Positions 1 to 6,258 of a stretch of 28,286 nucleotides of DNA are shown here, piece after piece (position 1 is the first letter of the stretch; each line of letters begins with the position of its first letter). Below the pieces are notes generated by a model. It did no database searches and was not told the DNA's origin. It saw nothing but the letters and a program-made list of their open reading frames with translations. The position numbers were made by a program, and so were the translations under genes. Where the stretch lies: positions 1-28,286 of the IMG/VR virus record IMGVR_UViG_3300050821_004425, one strand, 5' to 3'. The stretch is from a virus.

Positions 1-252
1 CGCGAGCAGTTCGCCGATGACGCCGACCTGTACGTTTCGCCCGTGCCCTTTCCAGACGACGATCCATACGTCACCGCGCAGGTGAACCAGTTCTGCGAGG
101 ACAGCGGCCCGATAGACATGACCGATCTTTACCGCCCGATGAGGTTCAGGGAGCGGATCGGCCGACGCCTTCGCAGGATCTTCCACATGAGGCCTGTCGT
201 ATACGCCGACGTGACCGATGTCCGGAGGAAGGTGACGGAGTCTGTCCATTAG
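1..252 (+). CDS. Hypothetical protein, 5' end outside window
   Basis: The frame is open from the first base, so the start lies upstream; GTG at 43 is an internal codon that could also serve as a start. The visible part is 83 residues, with an acidic first half (DDDPYV) and a basic stretch rich in Arg (RERIGRRLRRIF) near the C-terminus. I recognise no family. It ends in TAG at 250-252, and a further small open frame begins almost at once, which suggests a continuous rightward operon entering the window from the left. Confidence 0.6.
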   Translation, partial: REQFADDADLYVSPVPFPDDDPYVTAQVNQFCEDSGPIDMTDLYRPMRFRERIGRRLRRIFHMRPVVYADVTDVRRKVTESVH

Positions 253-283
253 ACCGCTACGTCCGGGACTCCCGTACAGCGAT

Positions 284-448
284 GTGCAATTCTTCGTCAC
301 CGCTGGCATCGACTCAGACAAGGTCCGAGAAGATGCCAGGGGGCGGGCAGATAAGGGAGAGATCGTAGCAATTCACTATCACAATAGTACCGTGACCTGC
401 ACGGACAAGACGAATTGTGAAATGTACGGAACGGAGAACGAGCGGTGA
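284..448 (+). CDS. Small hypothetical protein, start uncertain
   Basis: An open frame runs from about 236 to TGA at 446-448. Its stop overlaps the GTG of the next gene in a GTGA arrangement, the same coupling used throughout this window, and this is the best evidence that it is real. GTG at 284 gives 54 residues. An ATT at 248, overlapping the TAG of the previous gene (ATTAG), would give 66 residues but would be a rare start codon; a GGAGG at 224-228 lies about 19 bases before it. The C-terminal part contains two Cys (TCTDKTNC). No family recognised. Confidence 0.5.
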   Translation: MQFFVTAGIDSDKVREDARGRADKGEIVAIHYHNSTVTCTDKTNCEMYGTENER

Positions 449-681
449 GTTTCCTAACCAACAAGGAACTTCAGGCTGAATTGGCCAAGCAGCCCGACGA
501 TCTGATCGTCGGGGACGACTATGCGGAAGGCTTCGCGACCGGCGTCGAGATGATGAGTTATACCGACGAGACAGGAGAGCACGACTACGTCGGGATAAAC
601 TTCGAAGAGCCTGACGACGGAGTCGAAGAGGAAATCATCGATGACGGCGAAGACGACGGAGTCGAGCCGGAGATTCCGTAA
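445..681 (+). CDS. Small acidic hypothetical protein
   Basis: A 78-residue protein starting at GTG that overlaps the previous stop (GTGA). The C-terminal third is almost all Asp, Glu, Pro and Gly (two EDDGVE/DDGVE-like units), giving a strongly negative tail. Such tails are seen in DNA mimics and in small phage regulators, but nothing here identifies a function. It stops two bases before the ATG of queE, so it is probably translated with it. Confidence 0.6.
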   Translation: MSFLTNKELQAELAKQPDDLIVGDDYAEGFATGVEMMSYTDETGEHDYVGINFEEPDDGVEEEIIDDGEDDGVEPEIP

Positions 682-683
682 CT

Positions 684-1394
684 ATGTCTGCCAAGCTAAG
701 GCTCCTGGAGCATTACTACAGCATGCAGGGCGAAGGCCCTAGAGTCGGAGTACCTACCCAGTTCGTCCGATTCGCAGGCTGTAACCTGCGCTGTCCAGGC
801 TGGCCTTGTGACACGCCCTATGCGATTGAGCCAAAGCTATACCGAACCGAGCAGCACAGTATGGAGCCCGGCGAGCTGTCCCGTGAGATCCAAGTCATGT
901 GCATACAAACTGGCGCAGGGAACGTATGTCTCACAGGCGGAGAGCCTCTACTCCAGAACAAAGACGCGCTCGAGAGCCTAGTACTTCTACTCCGAGAAGC
1001 AGGGCACTCCGTCGAGATGTTCAGCAACGGAACGTTCGAGTATTCGTACTTCTTGGTCAGTGAAGTCGATATCGTGATGGACTGGAAGCTCCCCGGTTCA
1101 GGCGACTCGCAGATGTTCAACGATATTGTACACGCTAATTCGACAAAGCTACGAACTAGTGGTCGACACGCATTCAAGTTCACGGTTGCGAGCGAAGACG
1201 ATCTCCTCAAAGCCAAGCAGGTATACGAAGTAGCCGAACTCAAGAGCGCCCTGTGTCCCACATACGTAGGGCCCGTCTGGGGAAAGATCGACCCGGCGCG
1301 GGTCGTCGACTTCGTACGATTCAACAGGCTCGACTGGAGGCTCAATCTCCAGGTGCACAAACACATATGGGATCCGGACGCTAGGGGTACGTAA
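684..1394 (+). CDS. queE: QueE-like 7-carboxy-7-deazaguanine synthase (radical SAM)
   Basis: QueE turns 6-carboxytetrahydropterin (the QueD product) into 7-carboxy-7-deazaguanine using a [4Fe-4S] cluster and S-adenosylmethionine. The 236-residue protein has the family landmarks in order: YSMQGEGPRVG near residues 12-22, the cluster motif C33-x3-C37-x4-C42 followed by DT, the SAM-binding LTGGEPLL at 83-90, the MDWKLPGSG motif, and a C-terminal LQVHKHIW. Length is normal for QueE. The cysteine spacing is CX3CX4C instead of the usual CX3CX2C. It lies 7.5 kb from queD and folE, in a different part of the rightward arm. The product is the precursor for deazaguanine put into DNA by DpdA (10337-11098). 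Confidence 0.9.
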   Translation: MSAKLRLLEHYYSMQGEGPRVGVPTQFVRFAGCNLRCPGWPCDTPYAIEPKLYRTEQHSMEPGELSREIQVMCIQTGAGNVCLTGGEPLLQNKDALESLVLLLREAGHSVEMFSNGTFEYSYFLVSEVDIVMDWKLPGSGDSQMFNDIVHANSTKLRTSGRHAFKFTVASEDDLLKAKQVYEVAELKSALCPTYVGPVWGKIDPARVVDFVRFNRLDWRLNLQVHKHIWDPDARGT

Positions 1395-1660
1395 TGTTCA
1401 GGAGAAGGCGGACAGAAGAACTTCCAGGTATCATCGAAGTGCTAGCTACCGAGTTTAGCGTCTGGTACTGGGATTCAACGCTCTGCAGGGTTTATCGTAA
1501 GAGTCGGGAAACGCCGACGGCAGGCATACAGAACTGCGATCTACCTGTAATAGAGAACAACCTGAAGGGCGCCACGAAGAAGGCGGCCCGTAAGGAATAC
1601 GACAGGCTGCTTTCCGAGCAGCACGAGGCGGAGGAGCGTCTGCATGCCCAAGAGGCTTAG
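1394..1660 (+). CDS. Hypothetical protein, 88 aa
   Basis: The ATG overlaps the queE stop in TAATG, so translation is likely coupled. The protein has a basic N-terminus (FRRRRTEE), a Trp/Tyr-containing middle (SVWYWDSTLCRVYRKS) and a charged C-terminal half (KKAARKEYDRLLSEQHEAEERLHAQ) that should be helical. No domain recognised. Its position behind queE may only reflect operon packing. Confidence 0.6.
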   Translation: MFRRRRTEELPGIIEVLATEFSVWYWDSTLCRVYRKSRETPTAGIQNCDLPVIENNLKGATKKAARKEYDRLLSEQHEAEERLHAQEA

Positions 1661-1838
1661 GGTCTACCTAGACCTGGAACTAGCGGAAGAGGACCCAGAA
1701 GGCGAACAGGCGACTAACGTACTGAGGGAAGCTAATAATAAGTCTGACCTCACCAATATCGTCTTGTTCGCAGACGAATACGAATTCGCCGTCTCAGACC
1801 TGCTCGTCCACGGCTTGGTCGACGAAGCTCGGCCGTAG
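1644..1838 (+). CDS. Hypothetical protein, 64 aa
   Basis: The ATG at 1644 lies 17 bases inside the previous gene in another frame. The protein is acidic (LELAEEDPEGEQ) with a hydrophobic C-terminal part and no recognised motif. It is the last gene before a 146-base gap that holds a branched RNA structure, so it probably ends the first transcription unit. Confidence 0.55.
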   Translation: MPKRLRVYLDLELAEEDPEGEQATNVLREANNKSDLTNIVLFADEYEFAVSDLLVHGLVDEARP

Positions 1839-1843
1839 AGCGT

Positions 1844-1923
1844 CTGGCTCGGGGATCTCGTACACCCCCCCTACCGAGAGAATCCGCTCAACCGTCCCCC
1901 CAACTGAGCGGGCTCCGAGCCAG
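1844..1923 (+). ncRNA. Three-way-junction RNA with C-rich hairpin loops
   Basis: An outer stem pairs 1844-1854 with 1913-1923 (11 bp, one G-U). It encloses two hairpins. The first pairs 1856-1860 with 1875-1879 and has the loop TACACCCCCCCTAC. The second pairs 1884-1890 with 1905-1911 and has the loop ACCGTCCCCCCAAC. Both loops are 14 nt and carry a run of C (C7 and C6) followed by (T/A)AC. No U-tract follows, so it is not a classical terminator. It lies 60 bases before the secreted-protein gene at 1985 and may be its leader, or a processing or termination element for the upstream genes. The stems are directly visible; the role is inferred. Confidence 0.6.
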
Positions 1924-1984
1924 GCTCCCTGCTACCGATGCAGGCGTCGGAACATCGGCGGACAACAGGAGAGAAAGGGACAAC

Positions 1985-2947
1985 ATGTCTCGAACGAAGA
2001 TGCTGCTGGCAACAGCAGGTATCGTCGGACTTACGTTTGCGGGGCTGGCAACAGCCAGCGCCGCGAGCGCGTCAACCGTACACGGTGTGAAGCATGGCGT
2101 ATCGACGTTCGTGCACTATACCACCTCCGGTCCGAACGCGACCGCCGGATACTTCACCAGCCCCCTGCAGAGCGGAGACGTGTTCACACACATCGAAGGC
2201 TTCATGGGCTCGGGCGGCACCTCCTCGCTGGAGAACCTGGGAACCGGACCGCTCAACGCCGCAGGCATCGGTCTATGCAACCAGGGTAACGGCGATGCCG
2301 TCCGCATGGGAACCGGTTTCGTCAATGCCTCAGCAGGCACCAAGGAAGTCATCGCTGCCTGGGGCAACCTCGGAACCGCACTGGCGTTCGGTGACCCGTG
2401 TGCCAACGGGGCACCTGCCCCGTCCGGAAGCCTGACGGTAACTGGCCTGCCGGCTAGCATTCCGGCGACATCCACCGAGGGAGCCCTGAATGCGATCGCC
2501 GCGATTCCTGATTCGACGGTCGCAGTCGGTGACACTATCGACGGGCAGATTCTCGCCCATGCAGGATTCGGTGCCTCTGGATGCGGGCCTAACCAGACCG
2601 CTTTCGAGTGGCAGGACCTGACTACCAATCCGGGCGTATTCCACACCTACTGTGCGACTACCGGATTCACGCCGCTCTACAACGAAGGAGACATCGGCGT
2701 TATCGGTGACACCCAGGGCATGGCGCCGCCGGCCGTCAATCGCCTGGCCGACTATGCGCACGTCGGTCTGACAGAACTGATCGGCCTACATCACGGCGTT
2801 CACGGCTCGTTCCAGAACAACGCGAACTGGACCGCCTTCCCGGTCTTCGCCAGCACGAACGGCGCCTCCAGTGGCTCGATTTTGCTGCAGGTGAACGGAT
2901 TCAAGAACGACGGTACGGGCGTTACCTCCGGGACGCCAGTCAGCTGA
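1985..2947 (+). CDS. Secreted protein of unknown function
   Basis: A 320-residue protein with a clear Sec signal peptide: a basic N-terminus (MSRTK), a hydrophobic core (LLATAGIVGLTFAGLA) and AxA-type cleavage options at ASAASA around residues 26-30. The mature part is rich in Gly, Thr, Ser and Asn, with several Cys (near CNQGNG, DPCANG, SGCGPNQ and TYCATT) that could form disulphides, as expected for an exported beta-sheet protein. AGGAG and AAAGGG precede the ATG. I do not recognise the family; a lectin-like or glycosidase-like beta-sandwich is possible because the next large gene is a GH12-like secreted protein. A signal peptide on a phage protein implies export from the infected cell. Confidence 0.75.
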   Translation: MSRTKMLLATAGIVGLTFAGLATASAASASTVHGVKHGVSTFVHYTTSGPNATAGYFTSPLQSGDVFTHIEGFMGSGGTSSLENLGTGPLNAAGIGLCNQGNGDAVRMGTGFVNASAGTKEVIAAWGNLGTALAFGDPCANGAPAPSGSLTVTGLPASIPATSTEGALNAIAAIPDSTVAVGDTIDGQILAHAGFGASGCGPNQTAFEWQDLTTNPGVFHTYCATTGFTPLYNEGDIGVIGDTQGMAPPAVNRLADYAHVGLTELIGLHHGVHGSFQNNANWTAFPVFASTNGASSGSILLQVNGFKNDGTGVTSGTPVS

Positions 2948-3033
2948 ACCGAGATCGATGGCTAGTCCTGATATTCATCGCGCTGCTCGGAGTAGGCGCC
3001 TACTTCGACATCGTGGCGGCGGGACTGCCGTAA
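2944..3033 (+). CDS. Possible tiny membrane peptide with CTG start
   Basis: An open frame of 29 residues begins with CTG overlapping the stop of the secreted-protein gene (CTGA, matching the ATGA/GTGA coupling used elsewhere). It encodes basic residues (NRDR), then a hydrophobic helix (WLVLIFIALLGVGAYF) and a short tail. The transmembrane-like composition and the coupling geometry argue for it. The rare start codon and lack of a good ribosome site argue against it. It would be a single-pass inner-membrane peptide of unknown role. Confidence 0.3.
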   Translation: MNRDRWLVLIFIALLGVGAYFDIVAAGLP

Positions 3034-3094
3034 GCAAGCACCGGTCGGCACCGTTCGACTAAATAGCGGGTAGATCGATAACGTACGACCGTTG

Positions 3095-3143
3095 CGGGCG
3101 AGGGCCTGGTCTTAGGGAGGCTGAGCTACCGGGCCCTCGCTCG
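3095..3143 (+). promoter_or_regulatory. Long stem-loop in leader of GH12-like gene
   Basis: Bases 3095-3106 pair with 3132-3143 (12 bp with one G-U), with a 25-nt loop in which GGT 3108-3110 can pair with ACC 3128-3130. No U-tract follows. It lies 40 bases before the TTG start at 3184 and is followed by AAGGGAG as ribosome site. It could be an intrinsic terminator of the U-less type common in actinobacteria, or a leader element. The rest of the 3034-3183 gap shows no gene. Confidence 0.5.
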
Positions 3144-3183
3144 GAGCGGGCAGTCCGTTCCGTAAGGCGGAAGGGAGCATTAC

Positions 3184-4038
3184 TTGATAACGGCTATCAA
3201 GAGGCGTAAGAGGCTCATCGCATTACTAGCGGTCCTGACGCTCGTAGGATTTACGGTGTCCTTCTGCAAGGGCGAAGGATCTGGGTCTCATCCCTTCACG
3301 GGCGTGAACCTAGCCGCGCATGTCCAGGGCGATCCTACGCCGAGACCCGCGACGGCCCAGACGTGTATCTCTACAGGAGATCTGGCTGTCACTGGGGGCG
3401 GTGTCGGTAACTACAAGCTCAATCCCGACAACTTCTCCAGTGGGGACGGTAATGCCGTCGTATGCAACTCCGACGGCCTGACCGACTACTCGATCCAATC
3501 GCAAACAGGTTCGGGTACCAGTCCTGTAGCATACCCGAACATCGACGCAGGCTGTAACAGCACTGCCGGCGGTAACTGCTCCACCGGATGGACCGAGCAG
3601 GAGTACTCGGCCATCGGCGACCCTGTCGTTTATGCTGCCGGAGGCGGTAGTACCGGAGGAACTGACGAATGGGACTCCCTGTTCGACGAGTGGTTCGCAC
3701 CCGCCACGACAGGCTGTCCTACCGTTGAGATCGGGATGATGTTCAACGGTGCGAACCTGGCCGCCGCCAGCGGCACGCTGGTTACTATCAGCGGAAAGAA
3801 CTACTACTACAAGACCGAAGCACGAACCGGAAGTGGCTGCTCCTGGACGTACTACCTGTTCCGCAGGCAGACGTTCACATCCAGCATCACCAACTTCGAC
3901 ATGAAGGTGTTGTTCACGTACGTCCACGATAACGGATCACTGCCGGCTACCGACCTATGGCGTTACGAAGGCGTCGGTAACGAGCTGTGGTCCGGTGGGG
4001 CTGGCCTGACGATGTCCGGCGTAAGCTTCGCACAGTAG
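3184..4038 (+). CDS. Secreted GH12-like glycoside hydrolase
   Basis: A 284-residue protein starting at TTG behind AAGGGAG. Residues 1-27 form a basic stretch (KRRKR) and a hydrophobic segment (LIALLAVLTLVGFTV), a signal peptide or membrane anchor. From about residue 60 it follows the pattern of family 12 glycosidases (endo-beta-1,4-glucanases): YPNIDAGCN...GNCST like the family's YPSIYKGCHWGNC, a W/FDEWF motif at 167-171, VEIGMMF with E182 at the nucleophile position, and NELWSGGAGL with E267 at the acid/base position. Both catalytic glutamates are therefore present. Known members cut beta-glucans outside the cell by a retaining mechanism. I infer export from infected cells; the substrate is unknown. 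A fold relative with another activity is possible. Confidence 0.7.
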   Translation: MITAIKRRKRLIALLAVLTLVGFTVSFCKGEGSGSHPFTGVNLAAHVQGDPTPRPATAQTCISTGDLAVTGGGVGNYKLNPDNFSSGDGNAVVCNSDGLTDYSIQSQTGSGTSPVAYPNIDAGCNSTAGGNCSTGWTEQEYSAIGDPVVYAAGGGSTGGTDEWDSLFDEWFAPATTGCPTVEIGMMFNGANLAAASGTLVTISGKNYYYKTEARTGSGCSWTYYLFRRQTFTSSITNFDMKVLFTYVHDNGSLPATDLWRYEGVGNELWSGGAGLTMSGVSFAQ

Positions 4039-4064
4039 TATACAACTAGTCAACTGACTGTTGT

Positions 4065-4102
4065 GAGTGAGACCTGGCTAGCTCTCCGGTCAGGTCTCAC
4101 TC
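4065..4102 (+). terminator. 12-bp perfect stem-loop, likely terminator or processing site
   Basis: Bases 4065-4076 (GAGTGAGACCTG) are perfectly complementary to 4091-4102 with a 14-nt loop; AACTG and CAGTT just outside can extend it. It sits 26 bases after the stop of the GH12-like gene and 29 bases before the next ATG. No U-run follows, which is common for actinobacterial terminators. Termination is inferred from position and stem strength. Confidence 0.55.
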
Positions 4103-4131
4103 AGAGCAGTTAGCAATAACGGGAGGCTATC

Positions 4132-4401
4132 ATGCAGGACCTTATTATAACCGGCTGTCTAGGTGTCCTAGGGGTCATGGCCATACTGTTCTTCATTTTC
4201 CGAGTCATGGCGCCCTATATGACATCTACGAACATAGCGTCCTTCGTATCTCGTATACCATGCGCGAACTGTGACGATACTGTACACGGCTGTACGCACA
4301 TGGCAGGCGTGCGAAGTACGTGGGTTCACGACTCAACAGGTCGGACGCCCTGTCTCGATGACGAAGGGAATCCAACAGGTACGAATGCGTTTCACGGCTA
4401 A
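4132..4401 (+). CDS. Small membrane protein with C-terminal Cys/His motif
   Basis: An 89-residue protein with GGGAGG before its ATG. Residues 3-29 form one hydrophobic helix (GCLGVLGVMAILFFIFRVMA). After it comes a soluble domain with CANC, CTHMAG and WVHDSTGRTPC, a pattern resembling the short C/H-rich, WVH-x-x-TG-x-x-C proteins frequent in Streptomyces and their phages, and a possible zinc site. Function unknown. It probably sits in the inner membrane with the Cys/His domain on one face. Confidence 0.65.
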   Translation: MQDLIITGCLGVLGVMAILFFIFRVMAPYMTSTNIASFVSRIPCANCDDTVHGCTHMAGVRSTWVHDSTGRTPCLDDEGNPTGTNAFHG

Positions 4402-4430
4402 CAAATAACCTACAAGACTTTTCACAGTAA

Positions 4431-4467
4431 GGTCCTCTTGCTGGTCAAGAGGATCTTGCTATATAAT
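4431..4467 (+). promoter_or_regulatory. Candidate promoter with inverted repeat
   Basis: A perfect TATAAT lies at 4462-4467, the clearest -10 box in the rightward arm. TTGCTG at 4438-4443 is a weak -35 candidate with an 18-bp spacer. An inverted repeat pairs 4431-4440 with 4446-4455 (10 bp, one G-U, 5-nt loop) and covers the -35 position, so it could be an operator, or a terminator for the gene upstream. Genes from 4495 onward would be under its control. Confidence 0.5.
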
Positions 4468-4494
4468 AAATATACAAGCACAGGAGAAGCCGAA

Positions 4495-4794
4495 ATGGAA
4501 CTCAAAGCAGCCGTCCGCCTTATCGGCGTCGTAGAAGACGTACACGGAGCACAGGTCCGCGTAGGCGTTGACTACGGAGCCGTTACGGTGTGGGCTCCAC
4601 AGCCTGGCGGGAACGCTCTCGACGATCAGCAGTTCACCGAGTTCATGGGATACCTACAGCAGGCTTACGAAGACCCGACCCGTAAGGCCTACGCCGAAGA
4701 AGATGCGATCTCCGACCTATCTGAAGCCAAGGTAGACGAAGACTCTTCCCGTGAAGAGTTTGATAGGCAGGGACTAAACTGGATGGGTCAATGA
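4495..4794 (+). CDS. Hypothetical protein, 99 aa, start of recombination operon
   Basis: The frame is open from 4438, but ATG at 4495 is preferred: AGGAG lies 8 bases before it, and the upstream codons fall inside the promoter-like sequence. The protein begins MELKAAVRLIGVVEDV, a beta-rich start, followed by an acidic helical C-terminal half. No family recognised. The stop overlaps the start of the exonuclease gene (ATGA), so it may be a small partner in the recombination module. Confidence 0.65.
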   Translation: MELKAAVRLIGVVEDVHGAQVRVGVDYGAVTVWAPQPGGNALDDQQFTEFMGYLQQAYEDPTRKAYAEEDAISDLSEAKVDEDSSREEFDRQGLNWMGQ

Positions 4795-5999
4795 TCGATA
4801 CGAATCTCATCCACGAGGTTCACGGATCAGAGCTGACTGCCTTCCGTCATTGCCGCTTGCAGCATGAGTGGTCGTTTTCAGGCGGCTATAGCTTGCCAGT
4901 TCAGCCTGCACCTCTGGAGTTCGGCTCCGCATTCCACATCGGGATGGAGACCTTCTGGAATCCAGAGACATGGCACCTGCCTCTAAAGGAGTTGTACGCT
5001 CATGCCCGTGATGCCTTTGTTGCCGAATGCGAACGTCAGAGGACCGTATACCTACAACGGCTCGAGCAGTACGCTCTCGATCCCGAAGCCAAAGTTGATT
5101 ATGGCTCCCGTGTCGAGCTCGGCAAGGGCATGCTCCGCAAGTTCGTCCGTACTATTGATCGTAAAGCCTTTACTCCGGTTGCTGTAGAACGCGAAGCATT
5201 CGTTCCGATTTACGACGAGCAAGGCAACCAGGTCTTTTGCAGATGTAGTGGTTGTCAAGACAAGTACATAAAGCGCTTCGGATCTATTCCAGGTAAGATA
5301 GATCCTTCAGGTCAAGCTACTCTCGGTAGATGGACTGGCCTTCCTGTCTACTACGGTATACGCGTAGACGCTATGCTACAGGACAGAGAAGGCGGATACT
5401 GGATCGTCGACTGGAAGACCGCCGCTCAGCTCCTGAGAGATCAGACTATCCTTGAACTAGATGGCCAAGTCGGTAGCTACTGCTGGGCGATAATGCACAT
5501 GCTCAACCTGGACGTTCGAGGATTCAAGTACGTCCAGGTCTTCAAAGGGTTTCCGCGTAGGCCCAGGCTCCTGCAGCGCCCTACGCAAGGTCGTTGGTAT
5601 TCAGTCGCTAAGCAACAGCGTACTGACTACGAAACGTATGCACGCCACGTACGCAAGTACGACCTGCCAGGATACGAGGCAGGCTACTACGATGAGTATC
5701 TGTACTGGCTCCATGCAAACGGACCAGAGTTCGTACGGTGGTTTACTATCCATAAGACCAGAGTCCAGCTCGACAGCATCGGTAACGACATTCGTGACCA
5801 GATCCTAGACCTTCTGGCTCCACATCGAGTCTATCCAAGCTCCAGTCGTATACAGTGCCAGATGTGCCACTTTCAGGAACCGTGTCTCGAGAGGCAGTCT
5901 GGAGGCGACTACCAGGACATACTTGACACCCAGTACGTACAAGGATCTCCCTACTATGTAGTTCAGCGTGAGATGAGGCGGACCAGTGGGACTGGATAA
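4791..5999 (+). CDS. PD-(D/E)XK exonuclease, RecB/Cas4-like, with probable Fe-S cluster
   Basis: The 402-residue protein matches the Cas4/RecB-family nuclease plan. There is an N-terminal Cys (FRHC21), a FGSAFHIGME motif with H49, RVDAM with D193, WIVDWKT with D207 and K209 as the metal-binding core, and LDGQVGSY with the downstream Gln typical of RecB motifs. A C-terminal CQMC...EPC cluster, with C21, would supply four ligands for a [4Fe-4S] cluster. An extra CRCSGC at about 150-155 may bind zinc and is unusual. The protein should degrade duplex ends to ssDNA for the Sak4-like recombinase encoded two genes later. ATGA overlap with the preceding gene. Confidence 0.8.
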   Translation: MIDTNLIHEVHGSELTAFRHCRLQHEWSFSGGYSLPVQPAPLEFGSAFHIGMETFWNPETWHLPLKELYAHARDAFVAECERQRTVYLQRLEQYALDPEAKVDYGSRVELGKGMLRKFVRTIDRKAFTPVAVEREAFVPIYDEQGNQVFCRCSGCQDKYIKRFGSIPGKIDPSGQATLGRWTGLPVYYGIRVDAMLQDREGGYWIVDWKTAAQLLRDQTILELDGQVGSYCWAIMHMLNLDVRGFKYVQVFKGFPRRPRLLQRPTQGRWYSVAKQQRTDYETYARHVRKYDLPGYEAGYYDEYLYWLHANGPEFVRWFTIHKTRVQLDSIGNDIRDQILDLLAPHRVYPSSSRIQCQMCHFQEPCLERQSGGDYQDILDTQYVQGSPYYVVQREMRRTSGTG

Positions 6000-6258
6000 G
6001 AAGTACGGCCGCGTAACGATAGAGCGCGGCGACGTAGGAGAGGACGAGCCAGTAGTCGTCTTCCGAGGCAAGGATGTGAGCTTGCCGAAGCTACTCGGCC
6101 TGTACTGGAACATGTGCGAGAAGATCGGATCGCCGAAGCACCATCTCGATCTGATCAACCAGCGTATAGACGAGATCTGCGAATGGCAGGACGCTCATCC
6201 TGAACTAGTTCACATCCCTAACAGCGACGGATTCGAGCAGCTCCTGGAGACCGAGTGA
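5986..6258 (+). CDS. Hypothetical protein, 90 aa
   Basis: The GTG start lies 14 bases inside the exonuclease gene and the stop overlaps the next start (GTGA at 6255). The protein starts with beta-like segments (YGRVTIERGD, PVVVFRGKDV) and has a helical C-terminal half. Unknown family. Translational coupling to the exonuclease and the Sak4-like ATPase suggests a role in the same recombination or replication module. Confidence 0.65.
   Translation: MGLDKKYGRVTIERGDVGEDEPVVVFRGKDVSLPKLLGLYWNMCEKIGSPKHHLDLINQRIDEICEWQDAHPELVHIPNSDGFEQLLETE

Noticed and set aside
818-1366. Minus-strand open frame across queE
   Set aside because: It lies fully antisense to the well-supported queE gene and shows low-complexity Ser/Arg composition without a ribosome site; a shadow frame.
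2116-2761. Minus-strand open frames opposite the secreted-protein gene
   Set aside because: The plus-strand protein has a clear signal peptide and start signals; the antisense frames are by-products of GC-rich codons.
3119-3142. Minus-strand GGTAGCTCAG resembling a tRNA D-arm
   Set aside because: No T-arm (GGTTCGA-type), anticodon stem or matching acceptor stem is found around it; it is explained by the stem-loop at 3095-3143.
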